In this document: in pieces, positions 9,171 to 17,471 of the stretch
Position numbering within the stretch: the stretch's first letter is position 1
How the letters are laid out: every line of letters starts with the position of its first letter
Notes under the pieces: generated by a model
Seen by the model: only the letters and a program-made list of their open reading frames with translations
Databases searched by the model: none
What the model was told of the DNA's origin: nothing
Source: SKLM01 sp964390305
GTDB taxonomy: Bacteria > Chloroflexota > Anaerolineae > B4-G1
DNA length: 64,000 nucleotides
Reading direction: 5' to 3'
Assembly (NCBI GenBank): GCA_964390305.1
Contig: CAYMHT010000002.1
Span: 27,406-91,405, forward strand
Position numbers and translations under genes: made by a program

Positions 9171-9284
9171 GTGAGTCTCTGGCTACCGTATGACGATGCT
9201 CATCGTGGGCTCCCCTGACGCCTACAGGACACCCGCCAGCAAGATGCCCGAGAAGCCCCGAATGACCTTCAGGTGCAGCAGTCG

Positions 9285-10610
9285 TCAGCTGCGCTCGACT
9301 GCTCTCTTCGTCCCTCGAAAGCGTCCGACAAGCCTTCGAGGGATCAGGCCTGCGATATGGGTGCCGTTGTGGGTGTGCTGTTCCTGCTGAATGAGCCCCC
9401 GCCGATGGAACAGGTCCACCAGCTCCCCCTGATCGTAAGGGATAAGCACGTCGACTTGAGCCATCTGGCTTTGCAGGATCTCCTGAACTCGCATCAGCAA
9501 TCTCGGCAGGCCATGACCTGTGACGGCGGAGATTGCGACGGCGTCCGAGAACCCATCCGCGGCCGGTGTGGCCTCAGGCGAGGACAGGAGGTCGATCTTG
9601 TTCAGGGCGTTTACCGTCGGCTTGTGAGCGGCGTTGAGCGTCTCGAGGGTGTGTTGCACACTCTTTGTCTGCCTGACCAACTGCGGATGGGTGACGTCCA
9701 TCACGTGCACGAGCACGTCGGCCTCGGTGACCTCTTCCAACGTCGCGTGAAACGCGGCCACCAGTTGCGTCGGTAGCTTCTGAATGAAGCCTACGGTGTC
9801 TGTGAAGAGCGCATTCCCTCCACCAGGGAGCTCAACCCGGCGTGTCGTCGGGTCGAGCGTTGCGAAGAGTTGATCCACCACCAGCACATCAGCGTCGGCC
9901 AGTGTATTCAGTAATGTCGACTTCCCTGCGTTTGTATAACCCACCAGAGCGACGGTCGGCATGCCGGCTCTGCGGCGGCGCGCCCGATGGCGCTCGCGGT
10001 GAGCTCGCACCTTCTCGAGTTGCTCCTTCAGGTATGTAATACGTCTGCGGATCATCCGCCGGTCAGTCTCTAGCTGCGACTCACCGGGGCCGCGAACACC
10101 GACGCTCCCCCTGGCACCGGCGGCCCGCCCGCCAGCCTGACGTGCGAGGTGTGTCCACGCCCGTGTCAGACGCGGTAGCCTGTACTCATATTGGGCTAGC
10201 TCGACTTGAAGGGCTCCTTCTCGCGTGTGCGCATGCTGGGCGAAGATGTCCAAGATCAGAGCCGTTCGGTCAAGCAGCCTGACGTCGTCTGGAAAGATCT
10301 CCTCCAGCTCGCGCTGGTGGCGTGGAGAAAGCTCATCGTCGAAAAGGATGACGTCAGCAGCCATCTCCTCTACCTTGGCGTGCATCTGCTTGGCTTTTCC
10401 AGGGCCGATGAACGTAGCTGGGTGCGGGTGCACCAGCTGTTGGATCTCGTAGCCCACGACCGTCATCCCAGCCGTGTGGGCCAAACGCTCCAACTCGGCC
10501 AGCGACTCCCTTACCGGCCAGCTGTCATCTCCTCCAAAGGAAGCGGGGCCTTTTGGCTCCACGCCCACCAGGAAGGCGCGCTCCTTGGTAGCTCCAGTCG
10601 CTTCTGTCAT
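9285..10610 (-). CDS. hflX: ribosome-associated GTPase HflX
   Basis: HflX binds the 50S subunit and rescues or splits stalled ribosomes. The protein shows the N-terminal HflX domain (FIGPGKAKQM; LFDDELSPRHQRELEE), the glycine-rich linker with GVRGPGESQLETDRR, and a G domain with P-loop GYTNAGKST, DTVGFI (G3) and NKID (G4). The frame is open upstream to 10823, but the family's N-terminus fits the ATG at 10610 (MTEATGATKERAFLVG). A GGAGGA lies 14 bases before it, which is rather far. About 442 residues, normal for the family. Confidence 0.95.
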   Translation of the reverse strand: MTEATGATKERAFLVGVEPKGPASFGGDDSWPVRESLAELERLAHTAGMTVVGYEIQQLVHPHPATFIGPGKAKQMHAKVEEMAADVILFDDELSPRHQRELEEIFPDDVRLLDRTALILDIFAQHAHTREGALQVELAQYEYRLPRLTRAWTHLARQAGGRAAGARGSVGVRGPGESQLETDRRMIRRRITYLKEQLEKVRAHRERHRARRRRAGMPTVALVGYTNAGKSTLLNTLADADVLVVDQLFATLDPTTRRVELPGGGNALFTDTVGFIQKLPTQLVAAFHATLEEVTEADVLVHVMDVTHPQLVRQTKSVQHTLETLNAAHKPTVNALNKIDLLSSPEATPAADGFSDAVAISAVTGHGLPRLLMRVQEILQSQMAQVDVLIPYDQGELVDLFHRRGLIQQEQHTHNGTHIAGLIPRRLVGRFRGTKRAVERS

Positions 10611-10632
10611 ACTCGGTATATATGTCCTCCAC

Positions 10633-10641
10633 ATTCTAGCA
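10633..10641 (-). promoter_or_regulatory. extended -10 promoter element for hflX
   Basis: On the minus strand TGCTAGAAT (TGn plus TAGAAT) lies just upstream of the GGAGGA site of hflX. The -35 region is weak (TTCGCT), as is common for extended -10 promoters. Confidence 0.5.
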
Positions 10642-10859
10642 ACGGACTTACGTGAGCGAATTATAAAGGATTTGGGCTCCAGCAACAAATCATCTCTCGT
10701 GTGCGGAACCGACTTCCACGGCCAGAGTTGTGTCGAACCCTGCGGCCCAGACCGAATATGACTGAGACGCGCGGCTCTCGGGCCCCAGCAGGCTGTACGC
10801 GCTGTCCATGTCGCGGTCGTCAAGCGCCAGATAGAAAGGGATAACCGCTTCGGTTAGTC

Positions 10860-11627
10860 CTAGCTGGCAGGTTCAACTCTTATCCGATAGAGGTGTTGCC
10901 AGCGCTTCCCGGTCACAAAGATCCCTCGGCCTCTCCTGGCGATCCCGTTCAATACGCCGGCAGGTTCCTTTTCAACTAACGCGGACAGGTCAATCCAGCC
11001 CAGCACCTCTCCCGTCTCAGCGTCGATGCGCGCGATCTGTGGGGTCTGCCACACATTCGCCCACACCTGACCGCGTATCCATTCCAGCTCGTTTAGGCGC
11101 TCCACAGGCGTCCCCTTGTCCACGACCTGGACTCGGCCTGCTTCCTGAAACGTGTCCGGGTGAAGGAATCGCAGGTAGCTGGTGCCGTCACTCATAATCA
11201 GGCGCTCTCCATCGTGCGTGATCCCCCACCCTTCTCCGTCATAGGTGAACTGGCTCTCAATGGCAAAGCTGTCCTTGTCGTAGACGAATGCTACGCCAGC
11301 TTTCCACGTGAGTTGGATGATCTGTTGGCCCCAGACGGTGCACCCTTCGCCAAAATACCGGGCTGGTAGCTGTCGGAGCTGTAGTACCTCTCCCGTTTCC
11401 AGATCTACCCGACGGAGCGTTGATTCCCCGTACAGGCCGGTCGACTCGTAGAGTTCGCGGCCGTCGAACACCAGCCCCTGGGTGAAGGCGTCGGTCGCGT
11501 GCGGGTATGCGCGCACTACCTCGCCCCTGGCCTCGTAGGGGAGTCCTGGTGCGCAGGCAGCGATGAGCAGAGCCAGCACTGCGCCCACCGTGGCTGCGAC
11601 GCGTTGACCCTTGATTGTGCTCTCCAT
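10860..11627 (-). CDS. glutaminyl-peptide cyclotransferase (bacterial type), lipoprotein
   Basis: The enzyme cyclises N-terminal glutamine to pyroglutamate on peptides. The 255-residue protein is a five-bladed beta-propeller type glutamine cyclotransferase (FTQGLVFDGRELYESTGLYGESTLRRVDLETGEV; GEGCTVWGQQIIQLTWK; LNELEWIRGQVWANVW; LNGIA). The start at 11627 gives a signal peptide ending in a lipobox (LIAAC, Cys24), so it should be lipid-anchored outside the membrane. The frame is open to 11711, but the upstream part lacks signal-peptide character. It stands alone. Confidence 0.9.
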   Translation of the reverse strand: MESTIKGQRVAATVGAVLALLIAACAPGLPYEARGEVVRAYPHATDAFTQGLVFDGRELYESTGLYGESTLRRVDLETGEVLQLRQLPARYFGEGCTVWGQQIIQLTWKAGVAFVYDKDSFAIESQFTYDGEGWGITHDGERLIMSDGTSYLRFLHPDTFQEAGRVQVVDKGTPVERLNELEWIRGQVWANVWQTPQIARIDAETGEVLGWIDLSALVEKEPAGVLNGIARRGRGIFVTGKRWQHLYRIRVEPAS

Positions 11628-11682
11628 TGCCTGCGGCGATGTTCGTCGCCGGAGGAGTATGGGATCAGCGTAGGGTTTTTCC

Positions 11683-11711
11683 ACTATATGAAATCCCGCG
11701 CACGAGCCCAA
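11683..11711 (-). promoter_or_regulatory. candidate promoter for the glutaminyl cyclotransferase gene
   Basis: On the minus strand TTGGGC, a 17-bp spacer and TATAGT lie about 55 bp before the start at 11627. The -35 is only half-consensus. Confidence 0.45.
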
Positions 11712-11946
11712 ACACAGCTACAGAGAAGTTGCCAAGTTCTATGGGTGGCACGATCAGACTCAATGCCGCGGTCGCCAGCATGACGGCGGCCACGAACCCC
11801 AAGACTGCGTCGAGAGCGCATTCTCACACCTCCGTGATGCAGAGCACCCGAATGCTCCCTAGCCCGGTCGCCACGCTCGCCACCAAGGCTGCTTCAACTC
11901 CCATCAGGCTTCAATGATCGCCCAGAAGCTAGACGAGAAATTGTTG

Positions 11947-11961
11947 CATACTGCAAGTATG
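11947..11961. other. short palindrome, possible operator
   Basis: CATACT-gca-AGTATG forms a 6-bp dyad in the 560-bp gene-free stretch 11628-12187. It is distant from both flanking promoters, so a regulatory role is only a possibility. Confidence 0.25.
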
Positions 11962-12050
11962 TCAGTGTATGCCGAATCTGTCAAATGCCTGTTGAGCTAG
12001 CCGGGCTCTGAGGGTACTGGGGTTTACCTTGTTTCGCATAGGCAAGGCAT

Positions 12051-12090
12051 GGGGTATAAGGAGGGGGGGGTGAAAGGGAGGGGTGTTGGG
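12051..12090 (+). other. G-run cluster with G-quadruplex potential
   Basis: Five G-runs (12051-12054, 12063-12070, 12076-12078, 12080-12083, 12088-12090) are separated by 1-8 bases, 60 bp upstream of the archease promoter. The pattern fits intramolecular G-quadruplex formation. I find no gene in the 11628-12187 stretch. Confidence 0.5.
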
Positions 12091-12149
12091 AAATGACTAC
12101 ACGAAGCGCGCCGGCATCAAAGATGCACCACTCACCGTGGCGATATGAC

Positions 12150-12178
12150 TTGCTTGTGCTCGGACTTTGTGTTAGGAT
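12150..12178 (+). promoter_or_regulatory. promoter of the archease-rtcB operon (near-leaderless)
   Basis: TTGCTT (12150-12155), a 17-bp spacer and TAGGAT (12173-12178). Transcription should start near 12185, only a few bases before the ATG at 12188. No ribosome-binding site precedes that ATG. Confidence 0.6.
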
Positions 12179-12187
12179 GAGTTTCAG

Positions 12188-12607
12188 ATGGACAACACCG
12201 TGGAGGCGCAATTTGAGGAACTAGATCACACCGCCGATATCGCCATCCGTGTGTGGGGGGAGGATCTGCCCGAGCTCTTTGTCGCCGCAGCGTATGGAAT
12301 GGCAGCGCAACTGGCCGACGTCGACGAGATCCGGCTTGAGGCCGACACGGAGGTGGAGGTCGCCGCCGACGATGTGGACAGGCTCTTGGTGGAGTGGCTC
12401 AGTGAGCTGCTTTACCTGGGCAAGCGGCTAGATGTCGTGTTCACAGAGTTCGACGTGCTCGAGTTCAGTGTTAACGGATTGCGGGCCCTTGCTCGCGGGG
12501 GTCGTGTGCAGGAGTATCAAACACACATCAAGGCAGTAACTTTCAGCGAGCTGGACATCAGGGAGACGGACAAAGGGTACGAGACCGTCATCGTGTTTGA
12601 CGTATGA
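12188..12607 (+). CDS. archease
   Basis: Archease is a small metal-binding activator that allows RtcB ligase to turn over. The 139-residue protein has the family signature near its start (FEELDHTADIAIRVWGEDLPELFVAAA), followed by the LLVEWLSELLYL helix and the C-terminal VTFSELDIRETDKGYETVIVFDV strand. It is directly followed by rtcB, the usual partnership. No Shine-Dalgarno precedes the ATG and the predicted transcript begins at or next to it, so translation may be leaderless. Confidence 0.95.
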   Translation: MDNTVEAQFEELDHTADIAIRVWGEDLPELFVAAAYGMAAQLADVDEIRLEADTEVEVAADDVDRLLVEWLSELLYLGKRLDVVFTEFDVLEFSVNGLRALARGGRVQEYQTHIKAVTFSELDIRETDKGYETVIVFDV

Positions 12608-12638
12608 GAACCACTCGTTGCTGGGGAGGGGCATGAAC

Positions 12639-14090
12639 ATGGTTGATACGAAAGATTTCCGACGCTTAGACAAATTCATCTGGGAGTTGCCAAAGGAGTA
12701 CAGGGATGACATGAGGGTTCCCGTGAGGCTGTTCGCCGACTCCCAGCTTTTTGAGGCGGCCTTCGGGGACCGATCGATAGAACAGCTGATCAACACGTCC
12801 ACACTGCCGGGCATCGTCAACTACGCCATGGCCCTGCCGGACGTCCACCAGGGCTACGGCTTTCCCATCGGCGGCGTGGCCGGGATCGACGCCGCGACGG
12901 GAGTCATATCGCCCGGCGGTGTCGGGTACGACATAAACTGCGGCGTGCGGCTCCTGGCCTCACCCTTGGACGCGGAAGAGATCCTCCCTTACGGCGAGGA
13001 TCTGATGACCGCCCTCAATCAGTCCTGTCCCAGCGGCTTGGGGGGAGACGGACGTGTGCGGGTGAGCAAGGCTGAACTCGACAACTTGGTGACCGATGGC
13101 GCGTCCTGGGCGCTGCAACAAGGCCTGGCCCGCAAGGACGATGTCCAGCACACGGAGGAACAAGGGAAGCTGCCCGGAACTGACCCCAGCCAGGTCAGCC
13201 AACGTGCCAAGGAGCGCGGCCTCAGCCAGGTGGGGTCACTGGGCTCGGGAAACCACTTCCTCGAGCTCGACGTCGTCCGGACTCTGTACGACTCAGACGT
13301 GGCAGAGACCTTCGGTCTGCGCGAGGGTCAGCTCGTCGTCCAGATCCATTGTGGTTCCCGAGGCTTTGGTCATCAAGTATGTGACGACTACGTCAAGAGC
13401 CTCCAGTCCGCAGTCAAGAAATACGACATCTATCTGCCGAGTCGACAGCTCGTGTGCGCGCCCATCGACTCCCGAGAAGGTCGGGCGTATTACGGCGCCA
13501 TGGCCTGTGCCGTCAACTACGCGTTTGTCAATCGGCAGGTCCTTGCAATGGGAGCCCGAGAGGCCTTTGAGCGCGTCCTTGCCGGAAAAGTGAGCGATTT
13601 CGACCTCCACCAGATCTACGACGTGGCCCACAATATCGCCAAGTTCGAGGAACACGTCGTAAACGGCAGCCCGAAGAAGCTGTGCATTCATCGCAAGGGT
13701 GCCACACGCTGTTTCCCCCCAGGTCATGAGGGCGTTCCCGCTGCTTACCGCGACGTCGGCCAACCGGTTCTCGTGCCTGGCTCCATGGGAACCGCGTCCT
13801 ACGTGCTCGTCGGTCAGCAGGAAGCCATGGACCTCACCTTTGGTTCCACCTGCCATGGCGCCGGCCGCACCATGAGCCGCACCCAGGCCCGCAAGGAGGT
13901 CTGGGGCCACGACCTCCGGGAGGAATTGGAGGCTGGCGGCATCACGGTCCGCGCAGGCAGCATGAAAGGCCTCGCGGAAGAGGCCCCCCTCGCTTACAAG
14001 GACGTCAGCCGCGTGGTCGACACCGTCCACGGGCTGGGCATCGCTCGCAAGGTCGCCCGGCTGGAGCCCATCGGGGTGATCAAGGGCTGA
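12639..14090 (+). CDS. rtcB: RNA-splicing ligase RtcB
   Basis: RtcB joins RNA 2',3'-cyclic phosphate (or 3'-phosphate) ends to 5'-OH ends using GTP and Mn2+, in tRNA or rRNA repair. The protein shows the metal-binding Cys in DINCGVR, GSLGSGNHFLELD, a second metal site in QIHCGSRGFGHQ, and the guanylylated His in the STCHGAGRTMSR motif. Length is about 483 residues. The ATG at 12639 is chosen because GGGGAGGGG (12623-12631) is correctly spaced for it; an ATG at 12633 is too close to that site. It follows archease with a 31-bp gap. Confidence 0.96.
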   Translation: MVDTKDFRRLDKFIWELPKEYRDDMRVPVRLFADSQLFEAAFGDRSIEQLINTSTLPGIVNYAMALPDVHQGYGFPIGGVAGIDAATGVISPGGVGYDINCGVRLLASPLDAEEILPYGEDLMTALNQSCPSGLGGDGRVRVSKAELDNLVTDGASWALQQGLARKDDVQHTEEQGKLPGTDPSQVSQRAKERGLSQVGSLGSGNHFLELDVVRTLYDSDVAETFGLREGQLVVQIHCGSRGFGHQVCDDYVKSLQSAVKKYDIYLPSRQLVCAPIDSREGRAYYGAMACAVNYAFVNRQVLAMGAREAFERVLAGKVSDFDLHQIYDVAHNIAKFEEHVVNGSPKKLCIHRKGATRCFPPGHEGVPAAYRDVGQPVLVPGSMGTASYVLVGQQEAMDLTFGSTCHGAGRTMSRTQARKEVWGHDLREELEAGGITVRAGSMKGLAEEAPLAYKDVSRVVDTVHGLGIARKVARLEPIGVIKG

Positions 14091-14124
14091 CCACCCACTT
14101 CCGCTGGGGTGTAAAACACCGAAA

Positions 14125-14164
14125 CGGGGTCCTGCACTCACCTCGCCTGAATGCCTGACCCCGC
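14125..14164. terminator. weak terminator-like dyad after rtcB
   Basis: CGGGGTC (14125-14131) pairs with GACCCCG (14158-14164) across a long loop and is followed by CTTTC. It lies between convergent genes. Support is modest. Confidence 0.3.
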
Positions 14165-14210
14165 TTTCAAACCCGTCGCCCGCTAATAAGGGGTTTGATC
14201 GCTCCTAGCG

Positions 14211-14924
14211 CTATTCCTGCCGTGCCTCCGTCACACCCAGAGCCACTACCAGTTCCCGCCTCAGGCCGTCGGGCAGCGGTTCCAGGTCACCCGGCCCTCG
14301 CAGCCAGTCCTTCACCTTCTTCCTGTAAAACACGGGAACCGGCGCCTTGTCAGCCTCGACCTGCACTTTCTCGTTGACGAAGACAATCACCCCGCGCACA
14401 GGCACCTCGTCGGCACGTTCCATCTGCTCGTCCAGGTACTGCTCCAGTCTGGTCGCCTGCTTCTGGGCCTCTTTGTGTGGCTTTCCCAGCGGCTCCTGCC
14501 CCACCAGCCGGCGGAAGAATTTCCCTCGCTGCTCATGCTTCCAGCGGCCGTCCTCCCCGTCTTCGTACCTCACCTCGCCACCCTGCGTCTTGACGACGAA
14601 GCACGTGCACCCACCCGGCTCCACCAGCACGTGATCAGCGGGTAGGCGATACTGGATCAGGGTGTGACGATAGTCCAGACCTTTGAGCATCTCTGCCAGT
14701 GCCTGGTGATGGGCAAGGGGTCCGGCATATCGATCGGCGAAGAAGCCACCGATGACCGACAGAACGAACCCCAGCCCCATGCTCACCATCAGGGCAACCA
14801 CCCAGGTCGGCCTGACAAACGAGAGAACGAGTCCGATCATCAAGATCACTAGCCCACCCAGCGTGGCGTATCGACCCACTGAACTGAGCACGCTGATACG
14901 ACGTTCGTCACGGACAATGCGCAT
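14211..14924 (-). CDS. membrane protein with NERD-like (nuclease-related) domain
   Basis: The 237-residue protein has two N-terminal transmembrane helices (about 18-36 and 42-62). A cytoplasmic domain resembling NERD follows: DHVLVEPGGCTCFVVKTQGGEV near residue 97, then a variable stretch with KPHKEAQKQATRLEQYL. NERD domains are distantly related to restriction-endonuclease-like folds, but the catalytic Lys/Glu arrangement cannot be confirmed here. It is the last gene after plsX-fabF, two bases beyond fabF. The link to lipid synthesis may only be transcriptional. Confidence 0.7.
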   Translation of the reverse strand: MRIVRDERRISVLSSVGRYATLGGLVILMIGLVLSFVRPTWVVALMVSMGLGFVLSVIGGFFADRYAGPLAHHQALAEMLKGLDYRHTLIQYRLPADHVLVEPGGCTCFVVKTQGGEVRYEDGEDGRWKHEQRGKFFRRLVGQEPLGKPHKEAQKQATRLEQYLDEQMERADEVPVRGVIVFVNEKVQVEADKAPVPVFYRKKVKDWLRGPGDLEPLPDGLRRELVVALGVTEARQE

Positions 14925-14926
14925 CT

Positions 14927-16174
14927 CTACTCCTCAAAACCGCCCAGGACCAGACAGGCGTTCTGGCCTCCGAGCCCGAAGGAGTTGGAGAGCGCGACGC
15001 GCACGTCCGCCCTCCTGGGCCCGTCAGGCACGTAGTCCAGATCGCACTCAGGATCCGGGTTCTCCAGGTTCGCTGTGCGATGGATGACCCCGTCCTCAAT
15101 CGTGCGAACACAAACCGCTGCCTCAATCGCACCTGCTCCACCCATTGGATGACCAATCATCGATTTCGTAGAGCTGATGGGAACGTCGTATGCATACTCC
15201 CTGAACACCCGCTTGATGGCGAGCGTCTCTATCGGATCACTGATCGGTGTCGAGCTACCATGGGCGTTGATGTAGTCAACCTCCGACGGCCCCACGCCTG
15301 CCGCCTCCAGCGCCCACTTCATAGCCCGGCTCGCGCCCCTGCCCTCAGGGTCCGGCTGCGCCACGTGAAAAGCGTCCGATGACGACGCGTATCCCAGCAC
15401 CTCCGCACGGATCCTCGCTCCCCGATCCCGCGCATGGTCAAGCTCCTCCAACACAAACACTGCTGCCCCTTCGCTTAGCACGAACCCGTCGCGGTCGGCG
15501 TCAAACGGACGGCTGGCCCGCTCCGGCTCATCGTTCCGCACCGAGAGCGCTCGCATAGCACAGAAGCCCACCACCAAGGTGAAGTGAACCATCGCATCCA
15601 CCCCGCCACAGATCATCACATCGGCGGATCCTCGGCGAATGTACTCCGCGGCCTCTCCAATGGCCTGCGTACCGGTTGCGCACGCAGCGACCACCGTGCT
15701 GATCGGCCCCATTGCCCCAGACCAGTGGCTCACGTGGTGCGACGGCATGTTCACCAACATGGAGATCGGTACGAAAGGGTTTACACGGCGCAATCCCTTC
15801 TCACGGAACGTATCAACGCCCTCGATCGCGCGCTCATAGCCGCCCACGCCACTTCCAATCAGCGTGCCCACGCGCTCCGCTCCTTCCAGCGGGAGCTCAA
15901 GCCCTGCGTCCGCCAGCGCCTGCTGTGCCGTGGCCAGCGCCACCGTCGAGCAGCGCGCCATTCTGCGAGCCTCTTTTTCGTCCACGTATTCCGTCGGATC
16001 GAAACCTTTGAGTTCCCCTGCAATCTGCACGGGCAAGTCAGATGGATCGAACTGAGCAATTCGATCAATACCCGATTCCCCGGCCAACAGATTCTGCCAG
16101 GTCTCTTCCATGCTCAGTCCCAGCGGCGTCATGGCACCCACGCCCGTCACAACAACGCGTCCTTCTCCCCTCAT
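14927..16174 (-). CDS. fabF: 3-oxoacyl-[acyl-carrier-protein] synthase II
   Basis: The condensing enzyme of type II fatty acid elongation. It has the KAS thiolase fold with catalytic Cys165 (VAACATGTQA) and the two His of NAHGSSTP and IGHPMGGAGA. The N-terminus RVVVTGVGAMTPLG is canonical. I chose ATG 16174 (GAAGGAAGG upstream). An in-frame GTG at 16222 overlaps the plsX stop and has a G-rich tract before it, which would add 16 residues; it is a credible alternative that would give translational coupling. It sits directly after plsX, as often seen in lipid-synthesis operons. Confidence 0.95.
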   Translation of the reverse strand: MRGEGRVVVTGVGAMTPLGLSMEETWQNLLAGESGIDRIAQFDPSDLPVQIAGELKGFDPTEYVDEKEARRMARCSTVALATAQQALADAGLELPLEGAERVGTLIGSGVGGYERAIEGVDTFREKGLRRVNPFVPISMLVNMPSHHVSHWSGAMGPISTVVAACATGTQAIGEAAEYIRRGSADVMICGGVDAMVHFTLVVGFCAMRALSVRNDEPERASRPFDADRDGFVLSEGAAVFVLEELDHARDRGARIRAEVLGYASSSDAFHVAQPDPEGRGASRAMKWALEAAGVGPSEVDYINAHGSSTPISDPIETLAIKRVFREYAYDVPISSTKSMIGHPMGGAGAIEAAVCVRTIEDGVIHRTANLENPDPECDLDYVPDGPRRADVRVALSNSFGLGGQNACLVLGGFEE

Positions 16175-16218
16175 GGCCCGCCTTCCTTCACCCTCCGCCG
16201 TCCCGCCCTCCGGGTCCT

Positions 16219-17211
16219 TCACTCACCAAGCCCCCCACGAATTGCCTCCACCACTCCGCCCTCCACAGCCTGCCGCGCCTGACCAACGGCGTTCTTGATC
16301 GCCCGGGCGTTCGAGCGCCCGTGCGCCACAATCACCACACCGTTCACACCCAGCAACGGCCCCCCGCCCACTTCAAAAGGATCTACACGCTTCGCCACCC
16401 GCCCGAAGGCGGGTTTCGCCAGGAGCCCCCCCAGGGCCGACAACGGGGCGCTCTTGATTTCGTCGCGGATCAGATTCGTCAACATGCTGGCGGTCGCCTC
16501 GATCGTCTTGATGAAGATGTTCCCGGTGAAACCATCGTGCACCACCACATCCGCCTCAAACCCCATCGCTTCCTTCGCCTCCACGTTGCCAGTGAAGGTC
16601 AGACCTGAGTCCTCAAACAGTTTGCTCGCCTCCTTCACCAGCTGATTCCCCTTGCCGCGTTCCTCTCCGTTCGAAAGGAGAGCTACCCGGGGCTCCGCAG
16701 CCCCCAGCACAGCCCGCGCGTAAAGTGACCCCATCAGCCCAAACTGAACCAGGTACTCGGGCTTGCAGTCCGCGTTCGCCCCGATATCAAGGGTGATGAA
16801 CTGCCCTGCAGGTAAAGGCATGATCGCCGCCAACGCTGGTCGCCTTACCCCGCGGATGCGTCTCAGCGTGTGTAGGGTCGCCACCGCCAGCACACCGCCA
16901 GTATTGCCCGCCGACACGTATGCGTCCGCCTCTCCATCCCGCAGGAGCCGCATGCCGATGTGCATCGACGACTGCTCTTTCTCCCGCGCTGCCCAGGCAG
17001 GGTCATCGTCCATCTCGATCACGTCGGGGGCGTGCACAATCTCGAGCCCAAGGCCGCTCGTATCGAAGTCCGCCAACTGCTCCTCGATAGCATCTGCCCG
17101 CCCCACCAGCACGATTTGATCGTCCGGCCACGCCTCGGCTGCCGCCACAGCGCCAGCTACATCAGGCACCGGGTAGTTGTCTGAGCCCATAGCATCCACC
17201 ACAATCTTCAT
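16219..17211 (-). CDS. plsX: phosphate acyltransferase PlsX
   Basis: PlsX converts acyl-ACP to acyl-phosphate, the first step of bacterial phospholipid synthesis with PlsY and PlsC. The 330-residue protein starts with the canonical MKIVVDAMGSDNYPVPDVAGAV. It contains SAGNTGGVLA, DIGANADCKPEYLVQFG and HDGFTGNIFIKTIE, all diagnostic. The ATG follows GAGGGTGAGCGA. It leads the plsX-fabF-NERD unit. The 110 bp upstream carry a promoter for the divergent tRNA gene on the other strand. Confidence 0.97.
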   Translation of the reverse strand: MKIVVDAMGSDNYPVPDVAGAVAAAEAWPDDQIVLVGRADAIEEQLADFDTSGLGLEIVHAPDVIEMDDDPAWAAREKEQSSMHIGMRLLRDGEADAYVSAGNTGGVLAVATLHTLRRIRGVRRPALAAIMPLPAGQFITLDIGANADCKPEYLVQFGLMGSLYARAVLGAAEPRVALLSNGEERGKGNQLVKEASKLFEDSGLTFTGNVEAKEAMGFEADVVVHDGFTGNIFIKTIEATASMLTNLIRDEIKSAPLSALGGLLAKPAFGRVAKRVDPFEVGGGPLLGVNGVVIVAHGRSNARAIKNAVGQARQAVEGGVVEAIRGGLGE

Positions 17212-17281
17212 TCGCTCACCCTCCTCTTCTCGTGTTCAACGCGCGCCTCCTGCACGCAGCACGAAGGGTAGGAGGAGCGAG

Positions 17282-17309
17282 TTGACAAGCAAGGCATGCA
17301 GAGTATAAT
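17282..17309 (+). promoter_or_regulatory. consensus promoter for tRNA-Leu(GAG)
   Basis: TTGACA (17282-17287), a 16-bp spacer and TATAAT (17304-17309): both hexamers are perfect. The tRNA begins 11 bases later. Confidence 0.9.
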
Positions 17310-17320
17310 TGAGGCGTCGT

Positions 17321-17403
17321 GCCCCGGTGGCGGAATAGGCATACGCGGCAGGTTGAGGGCCTGTGCCCGCAAGGGCGTGGAGGTTCGACTCCTCTCCGGG
17401 GCA
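17321..17403 (+). tRNA. tRNA-Leu (GAG)
   Basis: The acceptor stem GCCCCGG (17321-17327) pairs with CCGGGGC (17396-17402), with discriminator A at 17403. The anticodon stem GCAGG/CCTGT encloses the loop TTGAGGG with anticodon GAG (17355-17357). The long variable arm and the T-loop TTCGACT are typical of a class II leucine tRNA. CCA is not encoded. It has its own perfect promoter. Confidence 0.95.
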
Positions 17404-17471
17404 TCTCTATCCCCTCCGGGCAACCCTTCCCGAAGACCAACTCTCGAGAAGGTTTGTGGACACCCCAGTGC

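Noticed and set aside
10611..10823. N-terminal extension of HflX by 71 residues.
   Set aside because: It does not resemble HflX and spans the extended -10 promoter element.
11615..11917. A 100-codon frame on the plus strand in the gene-free stretch before archease.
   Set aside because: No motif, no ribosome-binding site, biased low-complexity composition; the stretch looks non-coding.
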